64,000 bases of DNA. Origin: Bradysia coprophila. Its lineage: Eukaryota > Arthropoda > Insecta > Diptera > Sciaridae. The stretch is taken from positions 9,424,390-9,488,389 of the forward strand of contig NW_023503409.1 in NCBI RefSeq assembly GCF_014529535.1, written 5' to 3'. The notes beneath the pieces are model-generated. The model did not search any database. It was given only the letters and a program-made list of their open reading frames with translations, and was not told the origin of the DNA. A program made the position numbers and the translations under genes. Positions 11,941-23,106 of the stretch are shown piece by piece (position 1 is the first letter of the stretch; the number at the start of each line of letters is the position of its first letter).

Positions 11941-12891
11941 AGAAGGATTCTTTTGAAAAACAGCCTACCGAAATCGGGCGTGTTTTCTAGTGGAACTTTT
12001 TATAGGTACCTAGAAAGGACTTCGACCCTAGAAGCCAAAACCACTATCAAAAAAATTCTTCGAAGCTTTTATGGCTGGTGAAAGGTGAAAGCCGAAAATT
12101 TGCACTTTTCTTACCAACATTTCTCCAGGTACACGAGCCGTACAGGGTAGTGTGGGGTGTCATTAGAAAGGTAATCACCTGTACTATTGAGCCGAATAGA
12201 GACTTATTGGTTTTAAAATTAATCCGCACTGAAATATGTGCAGTTGAAGTTTTCAACAGAAAACTTGCACTTTTCTTACCAATATTTCTCTAGTTACACG
12301 AGCCGTACATGGTGGTGTGGGGTATCATTTGAAAGGTAATTTTATGTGCTTTTGGGCCAAATAGGGTCTTATGGGGTTTGGATGCATATGCGATGAAATA
12401 CGGGCACTTAAACATTTCAACTTCTCATATTTCATCGTAGATGCTTTCAAACCCCCATAAGACCCTATTTGGCCCAAAAGCACATAAAATTACCTTTCAA
12501 ATGATACCCCACTCAACCATGTACGGCTCGTGTAACTAGAGAAATATTGGTAAGAAAAGTGCAAGTTTTCTGTTGAAAACTTCAACTGCACATATTTCAG
12601 TGCGGATTAATTTTAAAACCAATAAGTCTCTATTCGGCTCAATAGTACATTTGATTACCTTTCTAATGACACCCCACACGACCCTGTACGGCTCGTGTAC
12701 CCGGAGAAATTTTGGTAAGAAAAGTGCAAGTTTTCGGTTTTCGATCACCTTTCACCAGCCATAAAAGCTTCGGAGAATTTTTTTGAGAGTGGTTTTGGGT
12801 TCTAGGGTTGAAGTCCTTTTTAGGCACATTGAAAAAAGTCCACTGGAAAATGCGTCCGATTTCGGTAGGTTGTTTTTCAAAAGAATCCCTC
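11941..12891. mobile_element. Large foldback element (~950 bp, arms ~400 bp)
   Basis: The left arm begins with AGAAGGATTCTTTTGAAAAA and the right arm ends with the complement (TTCAAAAGAATCCCTC at about 12877-12892). The arms pair nearly along their whole length around a centre at ~12420. Each arm contains two diverged tandem subunits with ACACGAGCCGTACA and TTGCACTTTTCTTACCA. Open frames on both strands (for example 12078-12293 and 12536-12748) are mirror translations of the arms and not genes. A terminal fragment of the same family lies at about 43445-43520. Confidence 0.85.
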
Positions 12892-13313
12892 AGAATACCA
12901 GTCAAGTCAAGGTGTATCACTTACATTTGCCGCCGTTTTCGATAAAAGAGATCATCTACAACCCAATTCGACCTGAAGAGTCCCACAATTGCTGCATAAC
13001 TCACGATTTCACATGTCTATAAAGCCAGCTGAGCATTTCCTTAAGATTCCACCATTTGGGATCGATCATTCGCAAACTATTGACAGATTTGTTCGATCAT
13101 CTGCTTGCTGTTAGTGAAATATTCAATGCGTACAATTCCTCACATTGCTTCTGTGGTACTCGCCGAATTAAAAACAGTTCAACTTCACACGTCCGTTTGA
13201 AAAAAAAAAGATTTATTTTACAATTGAGAGGGGACATTTTGCATGGAAATCGATTTAAACTAAGAAAAAATTTAGTTTGGTATTCAGCAGCGTCCATACT
13301 ACTTCCCATTTTC

Positions 13314-15756
13314 TTACGCTGGTGGCTTGGCGGCAACCTGTGACGGAGCCATACAATTTCCGTCAGGATACCGTTTTTGGAACTGCGCAATCAATTCTGG
13401 ATCTACTAGCCGGATCCCATCCAACTGGTTTCCCAACGTAATCCTAGAAAATTTATCAGAATTTCAATCAAACTGACGGACTTCATCTTCTATCATTCAA
13501 CGGCCAGTACCAATTCGGTTGCACGTTGTGCGGTCGACCAAATAATTCAATTTTTCGCGTTCCGGGGCTCAAGCGTTCAATGATTCCATAGATTTCGTCT
13601 GGCTTATGACTTGTCGCTCTTACTTCAGCGACAATAACATCACAGTCTAGGCCACGGTTCAAATTCTGTGGATTGCCTTTCGTACCGACCAAACAGTGTT
13701 CTTTGCCATGATTCAACCAGTGACCCGTTCGACCCGTACGAATGATGCGTTGCAATTGGTTTGTTTTCACCCAAATTAGTTCGTCGAATCTCTGGTGGAG
13801 GGAACGTGGTGGAGGGAATTTAATCTTTTCTGTGCAGCTAGAACCTCAAATATCTTTACCTCGTAACCCCACAATTTTAGGCATTCTCGGCCAAGTTCCA
13901 TGGCTCTTCCGGTGACCCATAGAAAAATCAAACCATCGTCTTGCAAAGCGGGTACACCAAGTTGTCGCATTTCATCGTCGGACATTGTACCTGATTTGGA
14001 CGAGAAAATGTTTTCTTTTTTGATTTCCCATCGCACAGTGCAACTATGTAATCGCGCTTTACCGTAAGGTAGTTCCATGTGAATATCCCACGGAGGATCA
14101 GCCATAATAACGGCAAACTTTCCCAACACCGTCATGTCTAAAAATCTCAAATCGCATTGTATCCATTGCGGTGGGTCTAGTTTTGCGGCCGGATCGATTG
14201 TTTTCAGTTTGGGCAGAGCAATGCATCGATTGTTTTTGTTGTTGTCAGCCTTGCAACCTTCTGAAGTCAATAGAGTGTCCACTTCGTAGTGGACGTATCT
14301 GAAATGACGAAGATTATTTTGGCCTTCGTGTCGATACAACATGTCAATGAAAGTGTTGCTTACTTGCACGAGTCCATGTGAAAGCATGTGTTCAAGAAAC
14401 TACAGTCACCCAACCTGAAGGAGAACGATTTGGTAAAAATTGAAATGCAAAGAGTCCTCGGAAACACTTACGATTCGTCTGTGTGCGACTGGATGATCTT
14501 CTTGAAATGCAATTTGTTGCATTTCATTGAATCAACCACGACCGGCTCTGCGCTTTCTTCTAATTTGATTAATACTGTTTGATCGTCAGCCTTTTTAACC
14601 GATTGCAGTTCCTCCGTTGCTTGTTGAGCCCGCAGACATTCGATGCGAGTACCGTGAGGACAAAATTCCATGACCTGAATCATAGTTTCAATCAGTTACC
14701 GACTTCGGTGATTGGAATCGGTCGTATTACCTGCGCACCACCTTGAGACTTGAATTTTTCAGCTAACGAGCGCTCCTTAGCCGTTGGTTTTGAAAGCAGT
14801 TCCAAAATCTCTTCACCAACCTGTTTGTTGTGCTTTTCTCGTGTCGATGGCATCGATAAAAGGGACTGTCAAACGTATACGCTTAAAGTTATGAAGGCTC
14901 TGTGTCACATAGTTCATTTACACCAACTTACCATAATGTCCGAGTTGTTGTTCGACGTGTCTTTGGTGAGTGATACCTTTTTGTCTGTATTCGACAGATT
15001 TTTCGAAAATTTCGAACCGCTTCCTTCGTCGGAATCATCGTCAACTGTGAATTCAGACAATTCCATTTCATCATAATTTTCAGAAGGGAAGGGCAACGAT
15101 CAAAAGGTTCTTTTACTCACGTTTTCGTTTCAAAATATCTTCACTCTTCACCGTTGCCTCAGTTTCTTCGACTATGTCATTGAATAGAGATTGAACCTGC
15201 GAGAGCGTGAGATAAGATCCGGATACTTTGGCAAAAGAATGGCATTAAATTACCCGGCTGTGATCAACTAATGTCACCTCGTAGCCAGATTCAGTGCTAC
15301 TGTTGATGTTGTTGATGCTGATGTGAGATTGTGCCACCAGTTTCTGCAGGAAATAATACAAAATGTCCTGATTGACCGGCTTAAAGCGAAGCAAATTCAT
15401 CCGCTGTGCCAATTGCTTGGAACTAATCGGTAGTGTTAAAGCATTGTCGGACAGAATTTGAAGCAGTTGACGCTCCACCTCCGGATCTGCATCTAATAAA
15501 TGGAAATTCTCGTTGTAAAATTGCGCCGACGAAATAGTTTCACTGTTTTACCGATCTCATGTTTTATATTCGACAGGACCGGCTTTTTATCCTCCGAACC
15601 AGACGATTCAGACTTGATAAAACTCGATGCAGCGGCTAAATTTGTGGATCCCAATAAAATGTCTTGGCGTTCCTTTTTCCGTTTTTCGAGCTTTTCGCGT
15701 AAACTATTCCGCTTGATTTTAATCTCCTGTATTTGATCCCAGGTCCCATCAGACAT
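13314..15756 (-). CDS. METTL3: METTL3/IME4, catalytic subunit of the mRNA m6A methyltransferase
   Basis: Eleven exons (transcript order): 15756-15552, 15492-15254, 15196-15121, 15044-14932, 14865-14731, 14674-14472, 14414-14364, 14298-14063, 13990-13860, 13791-13511, 13443-13314 (1800 nt, 599 aa, close to the family's ~580-610). It transfers methyl from S-adenosylmethionine to adenosine N6 in mRNA, in the nucleus, as a heterodimer with METTL14. Visible features: a charged N-terminal helix; two CCCH-type zinc fingers ([10 protein letters not shown] with CNKLH, then [17 protein letters not shown]); the DPPW catalytic motif at about residues 408-411 ([14 protein letters not shown]); and the conserved C-terminal block [20 protein letters not shown] to [10 protein letters not shown]. 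The exon 4 acceptor is a choice: the nearest upstream reading frame has no AG, and CAG at 15047-15045 restores frame. The gene appears intact. Confidence 0.95.
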
Positions 15757-16940
15757 CGTTACAAGCGAAGTGTATGTTTTGTTGTGTTTTCTTTTTGTTA
15801 GACAGAATTTGATGTTTTGCTTCACAGAGGAGTATACACGGTATGCACTGACAAACGATGCCGAGAAATTCAACGCATTGCAACGTGACTTCATGTGTCA
15901 TTCGTTTTGACAAGCAGCAAAAGTTGACTCAGTTGGTGCGACATCTAGGTTTCAGTCGATTGAAAACAGATGGTGTAATCAATTCGCTAGAGTTTGAATC
16001 GTTTGAATCTTTTCCACTTTTCACCTAATATAATTAAATTTCATCCAATTTTGAACCGTTGGTACAACACATGATGTGTATGGTCTTTCTTCTATGTGTA
16101 TTTCAATCTCCATTAGATGTGTATGTGTTAGTTAGTATACATCATGTCGATATATTTTTCAGAAACTCTAATCATAACACAGAGACGTCAATGAACGTCA
16201 ACGCAAGGTATGGTGGAATGTCAAACTTTGTATGGAGCGGAGGACGTTATATGAAATCGTCATGTCCTCCGGTTTGTATGAACAGACCATAGCTGGTTTA
16301 TACTTTCATTGGAGTTCGTGAGTTTGTGAGTTAGTGTCTCACCCGTGCACATCAAAAATTTCTATTTCAAATCCAATTCGATTCTAGTATTTCTAAAGCT
16401 GAAAATTTAAAAAAAAATCGTCGAGGTATGTAGCTTTTCTCTAGTAATATAATTAAAGTTTTATGTTTTTATTCAACGATGAATTTAACGGGCATCTGCA
16501 CAAACGTGAATCTTTTATGCGATAAAAATAAGGGATGGCTGATGTAAGCATTGTTTAAATTAATGAAGTAGTAGATCTGCAGATTCGACAATAATTGAAC
16601 TATTTGATAGATTTATCGTTTGTTGGTTGGTTTTTGAGACCGTTCTAACAGCCTTTTACAGCCAATAACAAGTTCAGTCTGGACCACCGGCTTTACGTGA
16701 CTTCCGAACCACGCCTCGAAGTATGTAATTACTGTCTGAGGAAAGTTAGGTGCGAAATTGATATCTCGCCTTAATGTAGGCTAGACATATGTACACAAAT
16801 TCATCGTATTTGGGTTACGTCATACGATTCAATCAGTGTGTACATCGTTGCAGCCACCAAACACACCGCAACTACCCAAATTATGAAGCTTGAGTGAACT
16901 AAGGACGTTACCAATGCGATATAATCGCTAGAAAAATTCC
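15757..16940. other. Upstream region of METTL3, no gene seen
   Basis: This region should include the METTL3 promoter and 5' UTR. No coding frame or strong repeat structure was recognised. Confidence 0.5.
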
Positions 16941-16944
16941 ATGC

Positions 16945-17030
16945 GGAATTTGTCTGTCACGGGAATCGAACCGGGATCATTTTGGTGGAAGGCTAGTACG
17001 TAACCACTGAGCCATCCCGTCATCTATGCA
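16945..17030 (-). repeat. tRNA-derived SINE candidate, copy 1
   Basis: On the minus strand there is an A box TGGCTCAGTGG (17014-17004) and a perfect B box GGTTCGATTCC (16972-16962), then CCCGTGACAGACAAATTCC and a TTTTTCTAGCGATTA tail. The T-stem pairs imperfectly, so this is not a good functional tRNA. The sequence after the B box matches the copy at 22515-22595, which argues for a dispersed tRNA-derived family. Confidence 0.6.
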
Positions 17031-17275
17031 AAGGCTTGACAAAGAAATTGAACCGATCTTCATCAAACAACAAATGTAATTGGTCAAATCGACGTTCACA
17101 CGTACCTAGGTATATCATGGCACTACGTTAGTGAAGGGCCGTGACGCAAGTCTGTTCACACTAAAAAATTCCGTAGGACTGAGGAACATATATATTCGGC
17201 TTACTTTATTTAGAGTATTTCCAACACACTGCAAGCATGAGTGATCCTATTGACATCCGTCAGGTAGAGTACTAT

Positions 17276-18488
17276 CGCCCAAAACCACTTGCAGCGGAGG
17301 TGTGACACAAGTCCTGTTATCCACTTACAAAAGAACTGATATCGGTGTAGGTGACGCTTACGAATCTGTAACACGCAAAAAGATATGAGTCACAAATGGC
17401 AGCTGATGAGGAAAATACGTGAAAGTTTTATCAACAAGAATCTTACCAGAAACATTTTAGGAAGAAAATTATAACAAAAAAAAATTGTGTCAAAAAGGGG
17501 CAGATGATTCGGCTTTCTTCCGTTTGAATTCCATTCTTTAAAGCAATATATTTCACAATTATAAAAATTTGCCTTCCTCAACCTCTACAACATCACTTGT
17601 GACGCAAATTTTTTTTGTTATAATTTTCTTCCTAAAATTTTTCTGGTAAGATTTTTGTTGATAAAACTTTCATGTACTTTCCTCATCAGCTGCCATTTGT
17701 GATGCATATCTTTTAACGTGTCGAATCTGTAAGCGTCACCTACACCGATATCAGTTCTTCTGTAAGTGGATAACAGGACTTGCGTCACACAGTGTTCCAA
17801 AACGTTACTGCCACATTCATAAAACTATTTTTGACATCAGTACGTAACTTTGCGACCTCTTTATGTACTGAATTACCCTACAGTAACGGTAGACTTTCGA
17901 AAAACCAAGAAAAATTTTTCTTGGTTTTTTGGGTTTTGGAGCCCATTTTCCCCTTGAGGGTTTTGTAAATTTTCCCTTGTTAAATATAAAATTCCTAAGG
18001 ACGTTGCAACTTGCATTGAGACACCTCAAGCATATTCCTTATGGTATTTTCTATGTTCACTTACTTCGCCTTCACTTACTGCTGCAGAAATGTTAGAGAC
18101 AACGATTTTATTTCATGAGGCTTTTTTGAAATTTTTTGGTTATTGATGAAAGTGTGGAATAAGAGATCTGTTTTACAGCGATTGGTGAGCAGGTTGGTTC
18201 GGGAACATAGAAAATACCATAAGGTGTATGCTTGAGGTGTCTCAATGCAAATTGCAACGTCCTTAGGATTTTTATATTTAACAAGGAAAATTTATAAAAC
18301 CCTCAAGGGGAAAATGGGCTCCAAAACCCAAAAAACCGAGAAATTTTTTTCTTGGTTTTCGAAAGTCTACTGTTACTGTAGGGTAATTCGGTACATACAG
18401 GGGTCGCAAAGTGACGTACTGATGTCAAAAATAGATTTATGAATGTGATAGTAACTTTTGGAACACTGTGCGTCACCCCTCCACTGTA
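17276..18488. mobile_element. Family B foldback, copy 1, interrupted by element C
   Basis: The left arm starts CGCCCAAAACCACTTGCAG at 17276 and includes AAGTCCTGTTATCCACTTAC and AAATGGCAGCTGATGAGG. The complementary arm runs from about 17620 to 17788 and resumes after the C insertion at 18470-18488 (GCGTCACCCCTCCACTGTA). The last ~10 bases of the right end are missing or diverged compared with copy B2 at 28795-29297. Confidence 0.8.
17789..18469. mobile_element. Family C foldback (hAT-like MITE) with target-site duplication
   Basis: A 681-bp element with inverted arms of about 260 bp. Its ends are ACAGTGTTCCAAAA and the complement TTTTGGAACACTGT. It is flanked by the direct repeat GCGTCAC at 17782-17788 and 18470-18476, and both copies belong to the host element B. 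The CAGTG-type end with a 7-8 bp duplication is what hAT-type transposition leaves; the superfamily is inferred. No coding capacity. Confidence 0.8.
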
Positions 18489-20095
18489 TACCTTTCTGCA
18501 TACGAGAAAAATATAAGTGATTGAAAAAGTATGCAGGTGGCGCTGTAATTCAAGATGGCGCCCATCAATACAAGGTGTGCAAATCTGGAAAATCCGAGAA
18601 ATGCTTTTTTTTATGGAAATTAATGTTTTTTAATTTTAACATAAAATATACACCATTCGGAATATTTTCGCCCATCGAACCATGTCAAAAATATTTCATT
18701 TTATATTTTTAAATAAATTTTCAAAAATCAAAATTTCATAGAGCGAAAAGAAGTGTTGGGCAACGTGGGCTCCCTAGACCAAACCAAGCCGATCCCAGCT
18801 TGCCAACATCGCGATTCGAGTTACTGGTCTATCCATCTACTATAATCAACCATAAAATCGCTTTTCACATTCAATATGAGCGAAACGGCTTTTTTGGACA
18901 ACTCGCACCCGACTATAGAGAATAGTAGAGAATAAAATTATTATTCATTCACATAGCTTACGGTTAAAATACTCATAGCTTCCAAATCAGCGACTTTTTA
19001 GTAAAACTCTGAAATTTGTCTTTTAAACGAACTTTCCATCTGCCATATTTCCCGAGATATGGTTCAAATAGCTTACGACTAAAACGCTCATAGCTCCTAA
19101 ATAAGCGACTTTTTAGGGAAACCATGAACCACGTGTCGACTGAAATCTGAAACTCTATAAATGTGTCTTTTAAACGAACTTTCTATCTGCCATATTTTCT
19201 GAGTTATGGGTCCTACAGTTCAATAGGTTAACACGCTCATAGCTCCGAAATTATAAGCTTTTATGAAAATTCCTTCAAATTAGTTTCTTCGAATTACGTC
19301 CTTAACATACCCTGAAAATTTCAGCCAAACACACCGGTAAATTCAAAAGTTTCGTTGTAACAGAGTGACAAAGTAACAAAGGTTGGTAAAATTGTATGAA
19401 AATGAAAATCAATTTCTTCATACAAATTTTCAAGTTTTGAAATTATTAGTAAAACTCTGAAACACGTGTCGACTAGAATCTAAATATCTATAAATTTGTC
19501 TTTTAAACGAACTTTCCATCTGCCAATGGGTTCAAATAGCTTACGACTAAAACGCTCATAGCTCCTAAATAAGCGTCTTTTTAGGGAAACCATGAACCAC
19601 GTGTCGACTGAAAACTGAAACTCTATAAATGTGTCTTGTAAACGAACTTTCTATCTGCCATATTTTCTGAGTTATGGGTCCTATAGTTCAATCGGTTAAC
19701 ACGCTCATAGCTCCGAAATTATAAGCTTTTATAAAAATTCTTTCAAATTAGTTTCTTCGAATTACGTCCTTAACATATAACATACCCTGAAAATTTCAGC
19801 CAAACACACCGGTAAATTCAAAAGTTTCGTTGTAACAGAGTGACAAAGTAACAAAGGTTGGTAAAATTCAAAATGTATGAAAATCAATTTCTTCATACAA
19901 ATTTTCAAGTTTTGAAATTTAATATCTCGTCCAAATCTTAACCGTATGAGGCGTGTGAAAGCTCGTTGAACTCGTATGGATGTCTAGATTACGAATTATG
20001 GGGTTCGTGTATTGCCAAATTTGTCAAAAAAAAATTTTGTCAAATTTTTCAGTGTGAACGGACTTGCGTCCCGGCCCTTACTAACGGCCATGATT
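18489..20095. repeat. Right half of family A with ~470-bp direct duplication
   Basis: The unit with CTTACGACTAAAACGCTCAT, GGGAAACCATGAACCACGTG and AAACACACCGGTAAATTCAA occurs twice in direct orientation (starts near 19021 and 19501). A more diverged partial unit sits near 18950. The sequence is non-coding. The same block is found inverted or diverged at 28200-28600, 47370-47850 and 58030-58110. Confidence 0.75.
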
Positions 20096-20415
20096 TGATC
20101 GTCAAGGAGAGCACTATTTTTTTTAATTTTAGATTACACATTTTTAGACATTTCTTTACAGTGCCAACATGTGTACATACGATACACTGTCTAGTTTCAG
20201 TACTATATTTCGAGTAACATTCATGCTTGAAGTGCGTTGGTTTTTGGAATTTTATATTGGTTATAGTCATTTACGAAAGATGTTCTATAGAAAGACCACC
20301 GATTTTCGGTATAAAAATTGCTACTGCAAATCAATTTAATCGTCGCTATTTATTGAATCGAATATAAATAAACAAAATGTTCGTAGAACCACTCGCAGCT
20401 TATTTTTTTTTTCGA

Positions 20416-21566
20416 TTATTGGCGTAACGAATTCCAATATTGTCCAGGGCACCTATACATTCGAACGATTCGTTGCGCATCGCCATCACTCAATGTGAAT
20501 TGTTTGCCAATTTCATCTTGAAATTTCGGGTCCTTAGTTTCTATGGTCATTTGTCTATTTTTCGAAAAACCGTTTTTAAGATAGTGCATACATGACAACA
20601 CATCGTATGGTGTATTGTAAGCTTCCCATTCGTTATCAAGTTTTTTAAAAAACGGACTCTTCGTTTCCTCAATATTCTCCCATTTGATGGTGATAGCATT
20701 ATCTCGATCGTAGCGTTGATGCTGATGAAACATTACGTGAATATTTTGATCTACACAATTAGAAAATTGATCGCATTGATTACCATATGATGGAAGCCAA
20801 GGGCATGTAAGACTTCGTGAACGCATTTCTTTCGTACTAGCATGCAGTTGTTCGTTAACTTCAGAGATTGTTTTCCACCGCCTTTGCCTACCCTTGAGCA
20901 GCACTTGCCTTTTCCGTTATCATGTACGAATATGAAGTCTTTGTGACGAGGTAAGCGATCAACGAATCGAACACAAGTTTTTTCTTCTATGTCTTGCAAA
21001 CCAGCCCGAAAATTCTCCAGAGCTTCGTTTGCTGAAAGATAATAAAACAAATCAACCAACTGTAGCGACACCCTGCTCAAGAACTCGGATTTAAGAACCC
21101 GGATCGGCAGGTGGATCGAGAGGTGATGCCTCGAGGCTGATGCCCAATTGAAAATATATTTTTTTATCTTGGTGGATTGTCTTCAAATTTACACCACATA
21201 TGGACTGGACTGGTAATTCGGGCAATGCCCGAAGGTCTATTTGATTTTGAGGAATGAAGACCTTTTACAAAGCCCGAAACCAAAGTCCTCCACATATGAT
21301 AACATCGTCTCAAACTTACTGAAGTCTTTTTCGCGGATCACAATTGGAACAATTACTCGATAAGGCTTTTGGTCTGTCATAGGCCATTTATTTGGAGTTG
21401 GATTGGGAGCCGATAGACTTACAGTACTGTTTTCACTATTCGCACTTAACTCTTCATCGTTCATTTCGACATCGTCCTCGTCGTCCTCATCATCGTCAAG
21501 TGGTGCAGAGAAAACACATATCACTAGCAATGAACAAAACAGAATGAGTGTTTTAGACTGAACCAT
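20416..21566 (-). CDS. Small secreted astacin-family (M12A) zinc metalloprotease
   Basis: Exons 21566-21320, 21031-20784 and 20721-20416 (801 nt, 266 aa). The protein starts with a hydrophobic signal peptide (TLILFCSLLVICVFSAP), then a strongly acidic propeptide-like stretch (DDDEDDEDDVEMNDEE). The catalytic domain opens at about residue 70 (VIVPIVIREKDF). The zinc motif HEVLHALGFHH occupies residues 154-164: His154, His158 and His164 are ligands and Glu155 is the catalytic base. It continues into RYDRD, and the Met-turn SCMHY is at 208-212 with the tyrosine ligand. Astacins are secreted endopeptidases with digestive, developmental or venom roles; no specific role can be assigned. Odd points: the residue after the third zinc histidine is Met instead of the usual Glu, and the protein ends soon after the domain with no CUB or EGF modules. 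Intron 2 is only 62 bases. Confidence 0.85.
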
Positions 21567-22514
21567 ATTTTACGGAAATTTTATTCTGTCTGTAGACTTT
21601 GTGCCTAGAAGAGAATGAGATGAAATTCTTTGGTTGCCTTGAATTTAATTAACGACAGAAATATACGATTGCTGAACTTCTTACAGGCCTTCCGCCTATT
21701 AACTGACAAAAATCGATCACAGTTTAATGTCTTTTTATAGTTAAATATACTCAAAACACCTGTCGTCGATTGTTTGTCATCTTTATCATCATCAATATCA
21801 AAAAATATTTGCAAAGTTTGAACACATGGCATTAATTAGTTAATATGTCTGAACCACATCGAACTCCGAATCTGCATTCTCAGTTCTGAAATGACAACAA
21901 TTTGTCGTAAGGTTCGGAAGTTAATCAGTTAGGCCACATCTCTTTCAAGACTAATTTTAGAACATAATTCTTCAAATTTACGCATTATACGTGGTTATAT
22001 GATCATAATCATCAGACCACTCCTTCATTGGTTCTTATAAATGGGCAAACACCGCAGTAGTGTCTGGAAAATTACGAAAGCAAATAATTTATCACTCAAA
22101 CGATGTAAGTTTTTCTTCCAACGAACGATCCCATTAGAAGCGAACTGTTTAGGGACAGTTCTATATTTCTCATATTATTGTGTCCAGGTTCACGAGGAAA
22201 CATAAGATAAGATAAGATAACATGGACAGAAAAGCTGATGCTTTCCAAGCACCTAAGCCGCCAATGGGCCTGTTGTGCATTACCTATATTTCCGATAGAT
22301 TTTACAATTGTGAATCGTATGATTTATCTATTAGAACATAGGTGTCGCTAGTAGTTTATATTTTTAAAATCACTATTGTGACTTATGCATGTGACGTATG
22401 AGAACTGTGTTGGTGTTCAGCATTTTTTTTTGTTTTCTTAGAGACTACGGTCGATAGATCTGATTAGTGGTAACTAACAGCAGAGACTAATCATTTACGA
22501 TTAGGAAAAACCCT
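21567..22514. other. Upstream region of the astacin gene, no gene seen
   Basis: An Asp-rich open frame at 21605-21832 (-) has no recognisable domain and no support. A short GATAA microsatellite lies near 22200-22222. Confidence 0.4.
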
Positions 22515-22595
22515 ATGAACTATGTCTGACACGGGAGTCGAACCCGTGACATATAGGACGTGAGTCCATCGTTCTACCGAGGACGTACACGAGGA
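22515..22595 (-). repeat. tRNA-derived SINE candidate, copy 2
   Basis: On the minus strand, CGTCCTCGGTAGAACG (A-box region, ~22586-22571) is followed by ACGGGTTCGACTCCCGT, whose T-stem pairs perfectly around the B box (22545-22535). Then comes GTGTCAGACATAGTTC and GGTTTTTCCTAATCG. The anticodon arm is abnormal. The downstream part matches the copy at 16945-17030. Confidence 0.6.
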
Positions 22596-23106
22596 AACAA
22601 GTGACTACTAATTTTTGAGCAATACTTTATTATGCAACTTCTTGAAAATTTGCTGTTTTGGCAAGTGTGAGGATTGCGAAACCTGTCGAAGTCGAGTGAA
22701 GTTTTCATACAGCTCGTGCTGGAAATCTCTCATTCGTTAAAGAAATTCTTTCAGCATGCGGTAGGAAAATAACAATTACATCCGATTGAAGTGTAAAATG
22801 AGGAGGAAATTTTTTGGTAGTGAGTTCTGTATGTACCACTTTTAGTTAAGTCACAAATAATCAGACATATTCGTAACTGGAACTAGACTTAAAGCAGAAT
22901 AGCCCAAAGGGAAGTCGCAAGATGGGGCTCGTTTGAAAGCCACTACTATTTTGACTTTGGCCAAGTCCCGGTAGGGTATCGAACTTCTTTGTATATATAC
23001 TATGTCTTATAATCCAACATATTCCTTACACAACTAAAAAATAATCACGAAAAACGGTTGATTTTTCGCTGAGATTTTACTCACACCGTTTTATCGGATT
23101 TTTGAA

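Larger units (their letters stand above)
17114..20095. mobile_element. Family A non-autonomous DNA element, copy 1 (~3 kb, nested insertions)
   Basis: The inverted ends begin ATCATGGC and continue with GTTAGTGAAGGGCC, GTGACGCAAGTC and GTTCACACT; the left end is at 17114 and the inverse end is at 20095. The extreme terminus GGCCCT...AGGGCC is itself a small hairpin. No transposase is encoded. Inside lie foldback B1 and, within that, foldback C. The right half carries a ~470-bp direct duplication (about 19021-19500 and 19501-19960) built on CGCTCATAGCTCC and TTTAAACGAACTTTC blocks. Other ends of the family are at 27597 and 48000. Confidence 0.85.

Noticed and set aside
12078-12764. Similar open frames on opposite strands (VHEPYRVVWGVIRKV-like)
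   Set aside because: They are the two arms of one foldback element read in both directions.
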